A stretch of 64,000 nucleotides of DNA, taken from Mesorhizobium sp. WSM2240 (lineage in GTDB: Bacteria; Pseudomonadota; Alphaproteobacteria; Rhizobiales; Rhizobiaceae). Location: NCBI RefSeq assembly GCF_040438645.1, contig NZ_CP159253.1:496001-560000 (forward strand). Direction: 5' to 3'. The notes under the pieces are model-generated. The model had not been told where the DNA came from. It did no database searches and was given only the letters and a program-made list of their open reading frames with translations. Made by a program: the position numbers and the translations under genes. The stretch's first letter is position 1. Each line of letters opens with the position of its first letter. Positions 1 to 7,260 of this stretch are shown here, piece by piece.

Positions 1-12
1 GCGGCCGCGCAT

Positions 13-876
13 TCATGCCTGGCCTCCCATGCGCGTGAGGCGGCTTCTGGGATCGATATATTCATTCATAGAAACGGAGAGCAGGTAGAGCCCCAGGAAG
101 GTCATGATGACCAGGACGACGGGGAAAAGGATCCACCACCAGACGCCAGCGACCATCGCTGTGTGCTGGTTGGCCCAGTAGATCATCGTGCCGATCGTCG
201 GTGTCTCGATGTTGGTGAAGCCGATCACCGAAAGCGTCACCTCCAGGCCGATCGACCAGTTCATGTTGTTGAGTGTGGTCGAGAAGACGATGGGGAGAAC
301 ATAGGGCAGATGCTCCTCAACGAGGATCTGCCGGGTGCTCATGCCGGAAAAGACGCTCATCGCGGTGAACTCGCGCGTCCTGAGGCTGAGCGCCACAGAG
401 CGGATGAGCCGCGCGTCGTAGGGCCAGCCGAGCGAGGCCATGGCGATGGCAAGCATCGGCCACGACATGTTGTCGCGCATCATGAAGAAGAACAGCACCA
501 GGATAGGAAACAGCGGGATCACGACGAAGGTGTCGTTGATCGTCATCAGGATGCGATCGGTGATGCCGCCGGCGTAGCCGGCGACCAGCCCGATCAGCAG
601 CGACAGGACGCGGCTCATCAGGGCGACGGAAATGCCGAAGAGCAGCGAGTTGCGGATGGCCACCGTAAGCTGCCAGAACACGTCCTGCCCACGCGAATTG
701 GTGCCGAACGGATAGGCCCAAGACGGCGGCACGTCCGGCGCGACGACATAAATGTCCATCGGCGAATAGGGCGAGAAGAACGAGGCGGCCGCGAAAGCGA
801 AAACGATCAGGATCAGGATCGCGCCGAGCGCGAATTCGAGGTTGTAGCGGAAGAGGTCGCGGACTGTCCTCAGCAT
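13..876 (-). CDS. ABC transporter permease, DppC/OppC type
   Basis: Inner-membrane permease of a peptide/opine/oligosaccharide-type ABC importer (binding-protein family 5 systems). The 287 aa have a cytoplasmic N-terminus, a first membrane span at about residues 15-35, a periplasmic loop with the DppC-like segment FGTNSRGQDVF, and five further hydrophobic segments. An EAA-like loop (MSVFSGMSTRQILVEEHLP) at about 175-195 would contact the ATPase. It follows the DppB-type permease by 4 bp in the same direction, so the two are translationally coupled. The ATPase gene(s) are not in the window and should lie beyond its left edge. The family assignment is firm. The substrate is inferred from the GH51 neighbour and a shared upstream motif, which suggest an arabinose-containing oligosaccharide rather than a peptide. 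Confidence 0.9.
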   Translation of the reverse strand: MLRTVRDLFRYNLEFALGAILILIVFAFAAASFFSPYSPMDIYVVAPDVPPSWAYPFGTNSRGQDVFWQLTVAIRNSLLFGISVALMSRVLSLLIGLVAGYAGGITDRILMTINDTFVVIPLFPILVLFFFMMRDNMSWPMLAIAMASLGWPYDARLIRSVALSLRTREFTAMSVFSGMSTRQILVEEHLPYVLPIVFSTTLNNMNWSIGLEVTLSVIGFTNIETPTIGTMIYWANQHTAMVAGVWWWILFPVVLVIMTFLGLYLLSVSMNEYIDPRSRLTRMGGQA

Positions 877-880
877 CAGG

Positions 881-1882
881 TCAGCTCCGCGCCACGCGGG
901 GATCGAGCAGCGGGTAGATGATGTCGATGACCAGGATCGCTGTCGCCACCGCGATGATTGAAACCGATGTAATGCCGAGCACCAGGCTGTAGTCGCCCGA
1001 ATTCACGGCCCGGACCAGCAGCGTGCCCACGCCGGGGTAGCCGAACACGAATTCGGTGATGATCGCGCCGTTGAAGATGGCGCCGAGCGACAGCGCGAGC
1101 CCGGTCAACTGGGGAGAAAGCGCGTTGCGCATGACATAGGAGAACAGGATGCGGCGGCGATCGACGCCGCCGAGTTCCGCATAAGTGACGTAGTCCTCTG
1201 TCACGATGTTGGAGACGAGCGAGCGCATGCCGATGAACCACGCGCCCAGCCCTACCAGCACAAGCGACAGCACCGGCAGGATGGAATGCCTGACGATGCT
1301 TGCGGCGAAGGCAAAGCCCTGCCGGTCGATGTTCATCTCGGCGCCGCCGCTGATCGGAAGGACCGGCCAGAGGTAGCCGAAGACGACGAGGAGGATGAAG
1401 GCGACGATGTAGTAGGGGATCGGCTGCAGGCTCATGGCCAGGATGCCCAGGGCCTTGAGCAGGCTGTTCTTGCGATAGTAGCCGGCGAGGCCGCCGAGAA
1501 AATTGCCGACAATCCAGGCGATGAGCGTCGAGGAGACGAGCAGTCCCAAAGTCCATGGCAACGCCTGCCAGATCAGCGTTGAGACCGGCGTCGGGAACGC
1601 CGATAGCGACGGCCCGAAATCGCCCGTCGCCATGCGCCTCCAGAAAGAGACGTACTGCTCCCAGGGCGAACCCTCCAGACCATAGAGTTCGCGCAGCGTC
1701 TTGCGCATCACCTCGACCATCTCGGGGCTGGATTGGCCGAACATGGTGACGGAACTGATCGCCTGCTCGACGGGATCGACCGGCGTGAGGTGGGTGATGA
1801 GATAGGCGATGTTGATGCCGATGAAGACGACCAGAAGGAATTGTGCGAAGCGTCTGACGAGATAGAGCGCGTAGGTTCTCAT
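881..1882 (-). CDS. ABC transporter permease, DppB/OppB type
   Basis: First permease of the same importer, 333 aa, which is usual for the DppB family. The N-terminus is typical (an arginine-containing start, one span at about 10-30, then the ITHLTPVDPVE segment), followed by a long periplasmic loop and five spans from about 120 onward. The EAA-like cytoplasmic loop (TYAELGGVDRRRILFSYVMRN) is near residue 240. The gene lies 89 bp downstream of the binding-protein gene, across a strong stem-loop, and 4 bp upstream of the second permease. It works as a heterodimer with that permease. The N-terminal Met was kept because it begins just before the first span; the ribosome binding site is weak. Confidence 0.9.
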   Translation of the reverse strand: MRTYALYLVRRFAQFLLVVFIGINIAYLITHLTPVDPVEQAISSVTMFGQSSPEMVEVMRKTLRELYGLEGSPWEQYVSFWRRMATGDFGPSLSAFPTPVSTLIWQALPWTLGLLVSSTLIAWIVGNFLGGLAGYYRKNSLLKALGILAMSLQPIPYYIVAFILLVVFGYLWPVLPISGGAEMNIDRQGFAFAASIVRHSILPVLSLVLVGLGAWFIGMRSLVSNIVTEDYVTYAELGGVDRRRILFSYVMRNALSPQLTGLALSLGAIFNGAIITEFVFGYPGVGTLLVRAVNSGDYSLVLGITSVSIIAVATAILVIDIIYPLLDPRVARS

Positions 1883-1929
1883 CGCTTCGACCGTGCCGCG
1901 GCTTGCATCATTTCATTTTACACCTGTTC

Positions 1930-1962
1930 GGGAGCGAGGCGGGGGAGTGCCGCCTCGCTCCC
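1930..1962 (-). promoter_or_regulatory. Intercistronic stem-loop between binding protein and permease genes
   Basis: A perfect 13-bp inverted repeat (GGGAGCGAGGCGG against CCGCCTCGCTCCC, 7-nt loop) fills the gap between the binding-protein and permease genes. No U-run follows it on the minus strand. It is therefore better read as an mRNA-stabilising or partially attenuating structure that keeps binding-protein message above permease message, a common arrangement in ABC operons. Confidence 0.6.
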
Positions 1963-1971
1963 TGTCCGCCG

Positions 1972-3861
1972 CTACTGGGCCTTGGCGGGCTTCAGCCTGA
2001 CGAACATGTATTTGGTGTTCGCCCAGTTCGACACCGGGTTGGTGTAGGGATCATCGGCGCTCGGATATCCCGTCCAATAGGTCGTATCCATCATCGTGAA
2101 CACATTGTACGACATCAGCGGGATGATCGGCATCTCCCTGACCGCGAGCTTGATATATTCCTGACCGAGCTCCTGTACCTTCGGATCGTCGAAGTCGATC
2201 GTGCGGATCTCCTCGATGATCTTGTCGAGTTCCGGATGCGTCCAGCGCTGGCGGTTGCGCGGCGGCTGGCGCTCGCCCCTCGGCTTCAGGAATTCCGAGT
2301 GCCAGCTGTCGAGGAAGAAGGACAGGTCGGGGTGGCCGCCCCAGGTCTCCACGCTCCAGGCGATCGCGGCCTCGAAGTCGCCGGATTCGACGCGCGGGAA
2401 GAAGTCCGACGGGTAGGCCTGCGTCTTGGCGTCGATGCCGAACTGGCGCCATTGCTGCACGATCATCGTGCCGGCGCGGGTCATGACCGGCCGCTGGTCG
2501 CCTTCGACCAGAAGCGTGATCGAGAAGGGCGTGCCGTCCGGCTTCAGCCATTGATCGCCCTGCTTGGTGAAGCCGGCGCGTTCCAGAAGCTCAGTAGCGG
2601 CCTCCGGGTTGGGCTTCCACCAGCCGCGGCCGATGGCCTTCGCGATCTCCTTGGGATCGGTCGGGATCTGCTCGCCCATCGACGGCCTCAGCATATCGGC
2701 GATCTGCTGGCCGACCGTCGGGTCGTAAGGCTTGTATTTCTGCTTGCCCGTGTCGATCTCGAAATCCGTAAGCCACTGCTCGAGCGGATCGAAATAATAC
2801 TCGCCGTAGAGGCCCGTCGGCGGAACACCGATCGCAGAGATCGTAGCCGCGCCGCGGTAGGAGGCCATCGACACCGCCTTGATGTCGATCAGCAGCGCCA
2901 GCGCCCAGCGCACGTCGGCGTTCTGGAACGGCTCGACCTGATGGTTGAACATGACCGCCGGCAGCGTCGGATCGGGATGGGCGTAGGGGAAGCCCTTGAA
3001 CCAGCCCTGCGAAGTCGGCGACTGCTTGATCAGTGTGAACACACCCTCGGGCGACGTGTCGTGGATGATGTCGAGCTGGTGATTGAGCTGCAGGATGACG
3101 CGCTTGTCCGGCGGGCCCGGGTCGATATAGGCGGCATATTTCGGGCCCGGCTCGCCATGGCGGGCAAGCGACGTGCGCTGCCAATCCTCGCGCTTCTCCC
3201 AGATGTACCATTTGCCGTTCGGATCGAAACTGTGAAGCTTGTAGGGACCGATCGTGACTGGCGGGTTGAAGTCGAACTTGGTCGGGTCTTCCACCTTTTC
3301 AAACACATGCTTCGGCATAATCCAGGCCGCGTTCCAGCGCACCGTGAACGTGGCGTGGAAGCGCGAGTTGGGCCGCTTGAGCTTGAAGACCACGGTGTGC
3401 TTGTCCGGCGCCGTGACGGTGTCGACGCTCGCCAGGAAAACCGGCCCCCAGATCATGCTGGGATTCTTCATCTGCGTCTGGACCGTGAAGACTACATCGT
3501 CTGCAGTGAACTCCACGCCGTCGCTCCAATGGATGCCGTCTCGGAGCTTGACCGTCATCTCGGTGAAATCGGCGTTGTATTGCGGCTTATCGGCGGCGAG
3601 CGAATTGTCCCACACGCCGTCGATGCCGGCATCCGGATCGATGTACCAGAGCGTATCCATGCCGAGCTGCTGCAGCCCGTTGGAGTTGCCGCCGCGCGCC
3701 ACCATCCAGATGTTGAACCAGGGCGGGTTGGTGATCGTGCCCTGCGGATTCTCGATGATGATGGTCTCTTCGCGCGGCAGGTTCGAAATACCTTGAGCAA
3801 GAGCGGATTGTGCAATCAACCACGCGCTCGCGAAGAACGCCAAGACTCGCATGATGCGCAT
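1972..3861 (-). CDS. ABC transporter periplasmic substrate-binding protein, family 5
   Basis: About 629 aa and exported: a short basic N-terminus (MRIMR), a hydrophobic core and an AQG cleavage region. The mature part has family 5 features, including the early domain with MTVKLRDGIHWSDGVEFTAD, where the substrate cleft begins, and a C-terminal domain rich in aromatics. It is longer than classical DppA/OppA (about 535 aa) and resembles rhizobial versions that carry sugars or opines. Three in-frame ATGs lie at the start (up to 3888). 3861 was chosen because GGAGG sits 7 nt before it, whereas the ATG at 3867 is only 1 nt from that SD. It heads the operon with the two permeases, and a 27-bp motif also found upstream of the GH51 and ArsR genes lies about 100 bp upstream. 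Confidence 0.88.
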   Translation of the reverse strand: MRIMRVLAFFASAWLIAQSALAQGISNLPREETIIIENPQGTITNPPWFNIWMVARGGNSNGLQQLGMDTLWYIDPDAGIDGVWDNSLAADKPQYNADFTEMTVKLRDGIHWSDGVEFTADDVVFTVQTQMKNPSMIWGPVFLASVDTVTAPDKHTVVFKLKRPNSRFHATFTVRWNAAWIMPKHVFEKVEDPTKFDFNPPVTIGPYKLHSFDPNGKWYIWEKREDWQRTSLARHGEPGPKYAAYIDPGPPDKRVILQLNHQLDIIHDTSPEGVFTLIKQSPTSQGWFKGFPYAHPDPTLPAVMFNHQVEPFQNADVRWALALLIDIKAVSMASYRGAATISAIGVPPTGLYGEYYFDPLEQWLTDFEIDTGKQKYKPYDPTVGQQIADMLRPSMGEQIPTDPKEIAKAIGRGWWKPNPEAATELLERAGFTKQGDQWLKPDGTPFSITLLVEGDQRPVMTRAGTMIVQQWRQFGIDAKTQAYPSDFFPRVESGDFEAAIAWSVETWGGHPDLSFFLDSWHSEFLKPRGERQPPRNRQRWTHPELDKIIEEIRTIDFDDPKVQELGQEYIKLAVREMPIIPLMSYNVFTMMDTTYWTGYPSADDPYTNPVSNWANTKYMFVRLKPAKAQ

Positions 3862-3957
3862 CGTCATTCCTCCCTGTGCCAATCGCACCGGTGATGCGAT
3901 GGCTTATTGTCGTTGGGGTAGGAAGCTAACCCGGCGATAAAATCTGGTCAATAGAAC

Positions 3958-3984
3958 CTGATACATATCGCAATATCTGATACA
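3958..3984 (-). promoter_or_regulatory. Shared operator-like motif, site A (upstream of binding-protein operon)
   Basis: On the minus strand this reads TGTATCA, 12 nt, TGTATCA, a perfect direct repeat at 19-bp spacing (about two helical turns). The same 27-bp pattern recurs immediately upstream of the GH51 gene (5587-5613) and the ArsR gene (6710-6736). The three sites lie upstream of three adjacent genes encoding uptake, hydrolysis and regulation, so this is probably the binding site of the local ArsR-type regulator. Confidence 0.55.
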
Positions 3985-4020
3985 AAATCGATTTGCGACC
4001 CCGGATTGTTGCTCCTGCCG

Positions 4021-4053
4021 GCCATGCGGGAGCGCCGAAAACACTCCGCATGG
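4021..4053 (-). terminator. Stem-loop downstream of the GH51 gene
   Basis: An inverted repeat (GCCATGCGG...CCGCATGGC with inner AG/CT pairs and a loop of about 11 nt) begins 11 bp past the GH51 stop codon. The minus-strand side lacks a clear U-tract, so it may be a 3'-end stabilising hairpin or a weak terminator. Confidence 0.4.
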
Positions 4054-4063
4054 CAAAGGGAAA

Positions 4064-5572
4064 TCACACCGACAGCCGGATGAGATTGTAGGAACGCGGC
4101 TTGAGGCGGCTCAAAAGGCGGCCTTCCTCGACCACCGAGCCGTTCTGCAATCGCGGCTTCACGACGTCCGGTGCGTCGGCGCTGTTCACCGCCTTCAGGT
4201 CCGGATGATGTATGAGGATGTGCTCTATCAGCCGAGCCGATGCAAAGCCGGCAAGGTCGACTGTGAGTTCGGTTTCCTCGTCCGGGTGTTTGTTGACGAC
4301 AAATAGCGCGACTGTGCCGCCCGCCTGGTCATGCACCGCCGCGACATCGATATACGGCACGTCGTCGGCCGCCTTGGCGTCGTAACGCAGCGCGTCGACC
4401 GCGACGGCCAGGCTTTCGCCGCGCCCATGCCGTGAGGCGAGCAGGTAGGGATAGTAGATCGTATGCCGGAAGGCGCGCCCGCCGCGCTCGGTGGTGATCG
4501 GGGCGATGGCGTTGACGAGTTGCGCGATGCAGGCGATCCGGACGCGGTCGGCGCGGCGGATGAAGGTGTTGAGGATGCAGCCGACGACGAGCACGTCCTC
4601 GAAATTATAGACCTCCTCGAGCAGCGCCGGCGCCGCCGGCCAGTCCCAATTTTTGAAATTGTCGTTGTCTTGGCGGCGGCAGTGATACCAGACGTTCCAC
4701 TCGTCGAAGGAGATATGGATGTCCTTCTTCGACCTCTTCTTGGCCTTCACATAGTCGATCACGCCGCTCACGGTCTGGATGTATCGGTCGAGAATCGCCG
4801 GCTTGGCGAGGAAATTGAGGTAATCGTCCTCGTAATTCTCGAAATACATGTGCAGCGACAGGTAATCGACATTGTCGTAGCACTCGTCGAGGACATCAGC
4901 CTCCCATTGCGGATAGGTCGGCATGAACGAGTGCGAGCTGCCGCAGGCGACGAGCTGCAACGTCGGGTCGAACGCCTTCATCGCCTTCGCTGTCTCGTTG
5001 GCGATGCGACCGTATTCGTAGGCGGTCTTGTGCCCGACCTGCCACGGCCCGTCCATCTCGTTGCCGAGGCACCACAGGCGCACGTCATATGGTTCGCGCC
5101 GGCCGTTCTTGATGCGCAGGTCACTCCAGCGGCTGCCGCCCGGGTGGTTGCAGTATTCGAGCAGTCCGCGCGCTTCGTCCAGACCGCGCGAGCCGAGATT
5201 GACGGCAAGCATCAGCTCCGTGCCCGCCGCCTCGCACCACGCCGCGAACTCGTCGATGCCGACCTCGTTGGTCTCCTTCGTCCGCCAGGCATAGTCGAGC
5301 GTAACCGGGCGGCTCTCCTTCGGCCCGATCCCGTCCTCCCAATTATAGGCTGAGACGAAATTGCCGCCGGGATAGCGCGTGACCGGGACGTTCAGCTCGC
5401 GCACCATCTCGATCACGTCATGGCGGAACCCGTGTTCGTCGGCGGACGGATGGCCGGGTTCGTAGATGCCGGTGTAGATCGCCCGCCCGAGATGCTCCAG
5501 AAACGCGCCGTAGACGCGGTCGTCGATCCGGCCGATGCGAAAATCCTTGTGGACGACAGCTTTCGCCTTCAT
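4064..5572 (-). CDS. abfA: Alpha-L-arabinofuranosidase, GH51
   Basis: Retaining glycosidase that releases terminal alpha-L-arabinofuranose from arabinan/arabinoxylan oligosaccharides. The 502 aa are the usual size for cytoplasmic GH51 enzymes, and no signal peptide is present, so the substrate must be imported first. Visible family marks are RYPGGNFVSAYNWEDGIGP near residue 65, the acid/base Glu in CLGNEMDGPW near 170, and the nucleophile Glu in SFDEWNVWY near 290, followed by a C-terminal beta domain. The neighbouring ABC importer and ArsR regulator share an upstream motif with it, consistent with an arabino-oligosaccharide uptake and hydrolysis module. The start has a good SD (GGGGA) and lies 15 bp from site B. 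Confidence 0.93.
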   Translation of the reverse strand: MKAKAVVHKDFRIGRIDDRVYGAFLEHLGRAIYTGIYEPGHPSADEHGFRHDVIEMVRELNVPVTRYPGGNFVSAYNWEDGIGPKESRPVTLDYAWRTKETNEVGIDEFAAWCEAAGTELMLAVNLGSRGLDEARGLLEYCNHPGGSRWSDLRIKNGRREPYDVRLWCLGNEMDGPWQVGHKTAYEYGRIANETAKAMKAFDPTLQLVACGSSHSFMPTYPQWEADVLDECYDNVDYLSLHMYFENYEDDYLNFLAKPAILDRYIQTVSGVIDYVKAKKRSKKDIHISFDEWNVWYHCRRQDNDNFKNWDWPAAPALLEEVYNFEDVLVVGCILNTFIRRADRVRIACIAQLVNAIAPITTERGGRAFRHTIYYPYLLASRHGRGESLAVAVDALRYDAKAADDVPYIDVAAVHDQAGGTVALFVVNKHPDEETELTVDLAGFASARLIEHILIHHPDLKAVNSADAPDVVKPRLQNGSVVEEGRLLSRLKPRSYNLIRLSV

Positions 5573-5586
5573 CGCGTTCCCCTGAC

Positions 5587-5613
5587 TGTATCAAATATTC
5601 GGATATGTACCCG
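5587..5613 (+). promoter_or_regulatory. Shared operator-like motif, site B (upstream of abfA)
   Basis: TGTATCA, 12 nt, TGTACCC. This is the same 27-bp pattern as sites A and C, located 15 bp before the abfA start codon, where a bound repressor would block transcription or translation initiation. A partial extra half-site (TGATCCTGA) follows at 5621. Confidence 0.55.
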
Positions 5614-5702
5614 CAATATCTGATCCTGAACAGGGTGGGTAAGTCAACCCGTCTCAACCGGGTGCGCAGACAAGCGTGGATCGAGCAGCCGGCGCCGTTC
5701 GG

Positions 5703-6680
5703 TCAACTCGCGGGGGCGTTGGCGCGTTCGGAGTCCCGCCGAATATGCAGGCGCAGGATGATATCCTGATCGTGATTGCCGAAACCCTTGCCGAAGATGT
5801 TCACGCCCCCCGGATGCTCGGCGTGCTCGTCGATGCCGACCCGCAAGCGTATCGAATGGTGCTCGGCAAGATGAAGCTGGTCGAGCGTCACATCCGAGGT
5901 CTTCTCGCCGTCGAGATAGCTCCCATCGGCCGTGATCTTCCATGTCTTCAGGTGACCATATTGCGAACCTTCGAGCTTCCACCAGCGCGGCGTGTAGATG
6001 CCGCGCTTGTCGCCGAAGTCGCCGGGCGAGGTCCAGGTGCCGACCAGCACGTCGTTCACCCAGACGCTGACGTCGGAAGGCCAGTTGGCGTTCGTGCCGG
6101 GCACTTCGGACGACAGTTCCATGCTGAACTCGAGCGCCTCGATCTCGGCCTGCAGGATTTTTGCGTTATTCGGAAACTTGTATTCGACATGGCCGCGTTC
6201 GAACCAGATCAGCCCCGCCTTCATCCGGTCCGGGTCGAGAAAGAAGTCGGGCACGTCGAGGAGACCGATAACGGCCTCGCTCGAGCACAGGCCGCAGGGC
6301 GGCGATACGCTGCAATTGGTGTAGAGGCCGAGCGGCATCGAGAGTTCGATCACATTCGACCTGGTCTTGAGATCGTAGTCGTCGAAGCGCAGCACGATCT
6401 CATCGAAGCGCGCCGCGCAGATCTTTTGCTGGCCCTTGGTCGCCTTCACCGTTTCCGTGCGGATGAGGTCGCAGCTTTCCAGCACCTGGACGTTCGTCGC
6501 GACCGTCGACTGCGGTAGTGACAGCGCGTCGCTGATCTCGTTGACGTTGAGCGGTCCGCGCGAATGGAGAAGCTTGAGAATATTTATGCGCACAGGGGAC
6601 GAAAGCCCCTTCAGAACCTCCAGTCCATCCGTGGCGTTGATCGTCAGGAAGTTGCGGTTGTTCTTGAGCGGAAGGTCCAT
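5703..6680 (-). CDS. ArsR-family transcriptional regulator with C-terminal sensory domain
   Basis: About 325 aa. Residues about 15-90 form an ArsR winged helix-turn-helix (GLSSPVRINILKLLHSRGPL, then EISDALSLPQSTVATNVQVLE). The long C-terminal part is unlike small metal-sensing ArsR proteins. It carries a Cys cluster (C-x5-C-x2-C in the region CSVSPPCGLC) and a beta-rich segment with many Trp/Tyr residues that could bind a sugar. Rhizobial proteins of this build usually sit beside GH51 or sugar-uptake genes. ATG codons exist at 6698 and 6680; neither has a strong SD, and 6680 is preferred because it follows a GGA. A copy of the shared 27-bp motif lies just upstream, which suggests autoregulation. 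The effector is not known. Confidence 0.8.
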   Translation of the reverse strand: MDLPLKNNRNFLTINATDGLEVLKGLSSPVRINILKLLHSRGPLNVNEISDALSLPQSTVATNVQVLESCDLIRTETVKATKGQQKICAARFDEIVLRFDDYDLKTRSNVIELSMPLGLYTNCSVSPPCGLCSSEAVIGLLDVPDFFLDPDRMKAGLIWFERGHVEYKFPNNAKILQAEIEALEFSMELSSEVPGTNANWPSDVSVWVNDVLVGTWTSPGDFGDKRGIYTPRWWKLEGSQYGHLKTWKITADGSYLDGEKTSDVTLDQLHLAEHHSIRLRVGIDEHAEHPGGVNIFGKGFGNHDQDIILRLHIRRDSERANAPAS

Positions 6681-6709
6681 GGCGCATCCAAAGCGCATTG
6701 CAGCGCAAC

Positions 6710-6736
6710 TGTATCAGAATTTCGGATGCATACCAG
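6710..6736 (+). promoter_or_regulatory. Shared operator-like motif, site C (upstream of the ArsR gene)
   Basis: TGTATCA followed by the same TTCGGAT core as site B, and CATACCA at the second half-site. It lies 12-30 bp upstream of the two possible start codons of the ArsR gene and downstream of the soxG stop codon. It is the most divergent of the three copies in its second half, as is common for an autoregulatory site. Confidence 0.5.
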
Positions 6737-6756
6737 AATCTTCCAATCCTTCAAGC

Positions 6757-7260
6757 TCAACTCTCCCCGGCGCTGTCGCCGAGCCAGTCCGCGATGCTTC
6801 GGGAAAAGCTTCGCGGGACGAGGAGCTCACATTCGGCTTCGCCCGTACGGAGGAAAAGAACCGGAACGCCATGGAGCGATGTCTGGATCGCTCTGCCGGG
6901 TGCGGCGGCCGGCGACTGCCAGTCGACGGCTATACATTTGGCAAGAACGTCGGGCAGGCTAGGACCAGACAGCCGAAGCCGTGTGCGACCTTCGCCTAGG
7001 TCGACCACCGAACCAAGATCCGGATCCACTGCAACGGGTTCCCCGCCGGGAGCGTCATAGAGCAGCCAGAATCGGCGCGGAGCGACCTTGATCGCCCGCA
7101 GGTTTTGATGGCGGACCGTTTCGCCGACCGTACCCGGGAGTGCTATCCCCAACGTCCCCGACAGAACAGCTTCGAGTTGTTGCGATCTGCCGTCCCACGC
7201 CTCGAACTGGACGATCGAGGAGTCCGCAACCGACAGAATAAAAGCAGGGACTTCAGTCAC
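6757..7260 (-). CDS. soxG: Sarcosine oxidase gamma subunit
   Basis: 167-aa GcvT-fold small subunit of the heterotetrameric sarcosine oxidase (alpha-beta-gamma-delta), which oxidatively demethylates sarcosine to glycine and passes the one-carbon unit to tetrahydrofolate. The recognisable central segment has the RFWLLYD and LDLG-like motifs, and the C-terminal LVPRSFSRSIADWL is typical of the family. A GTG start at 7260 is proposed because it overlaps the end of soxA in the same coupling style as the rest of the operon. An upstream start would give a basic, unrelated N-terminal extension. It is the last gene of the operon; the next gene downstream, the ArsR regulator, has its own upstream motif. 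Confidence 0.85.
   Translation of the reverse strand: MTEVPAFILSVADSSIVQFEAWDGRSQQLEAVLSGTLGIALPGTVGETVRHQNLRAIKVAPRRFWLLYDAPGGEPVAVDPDLGSVVDLGEGRTRLRLSGPSLPDVLAKCIAVDWQSPAAAPGRAIQTSLHGVPVLFLRTGEAECELLVPRSFSRSIADWLGDSAGES

Noticed and set aside
163..921. Long plus-strand ORFs opposite the ABC permease, sox, M24 and transposase genes (for example 1903-3894, 8117-9550, 11865-14201, 59726-61024)
   Set aside because: They are mirror frames of high-GC genes: Arg/Asp/His-rich composition, no domains, no ribosome binding sites, and the opposite strand carries well-supported proteins.
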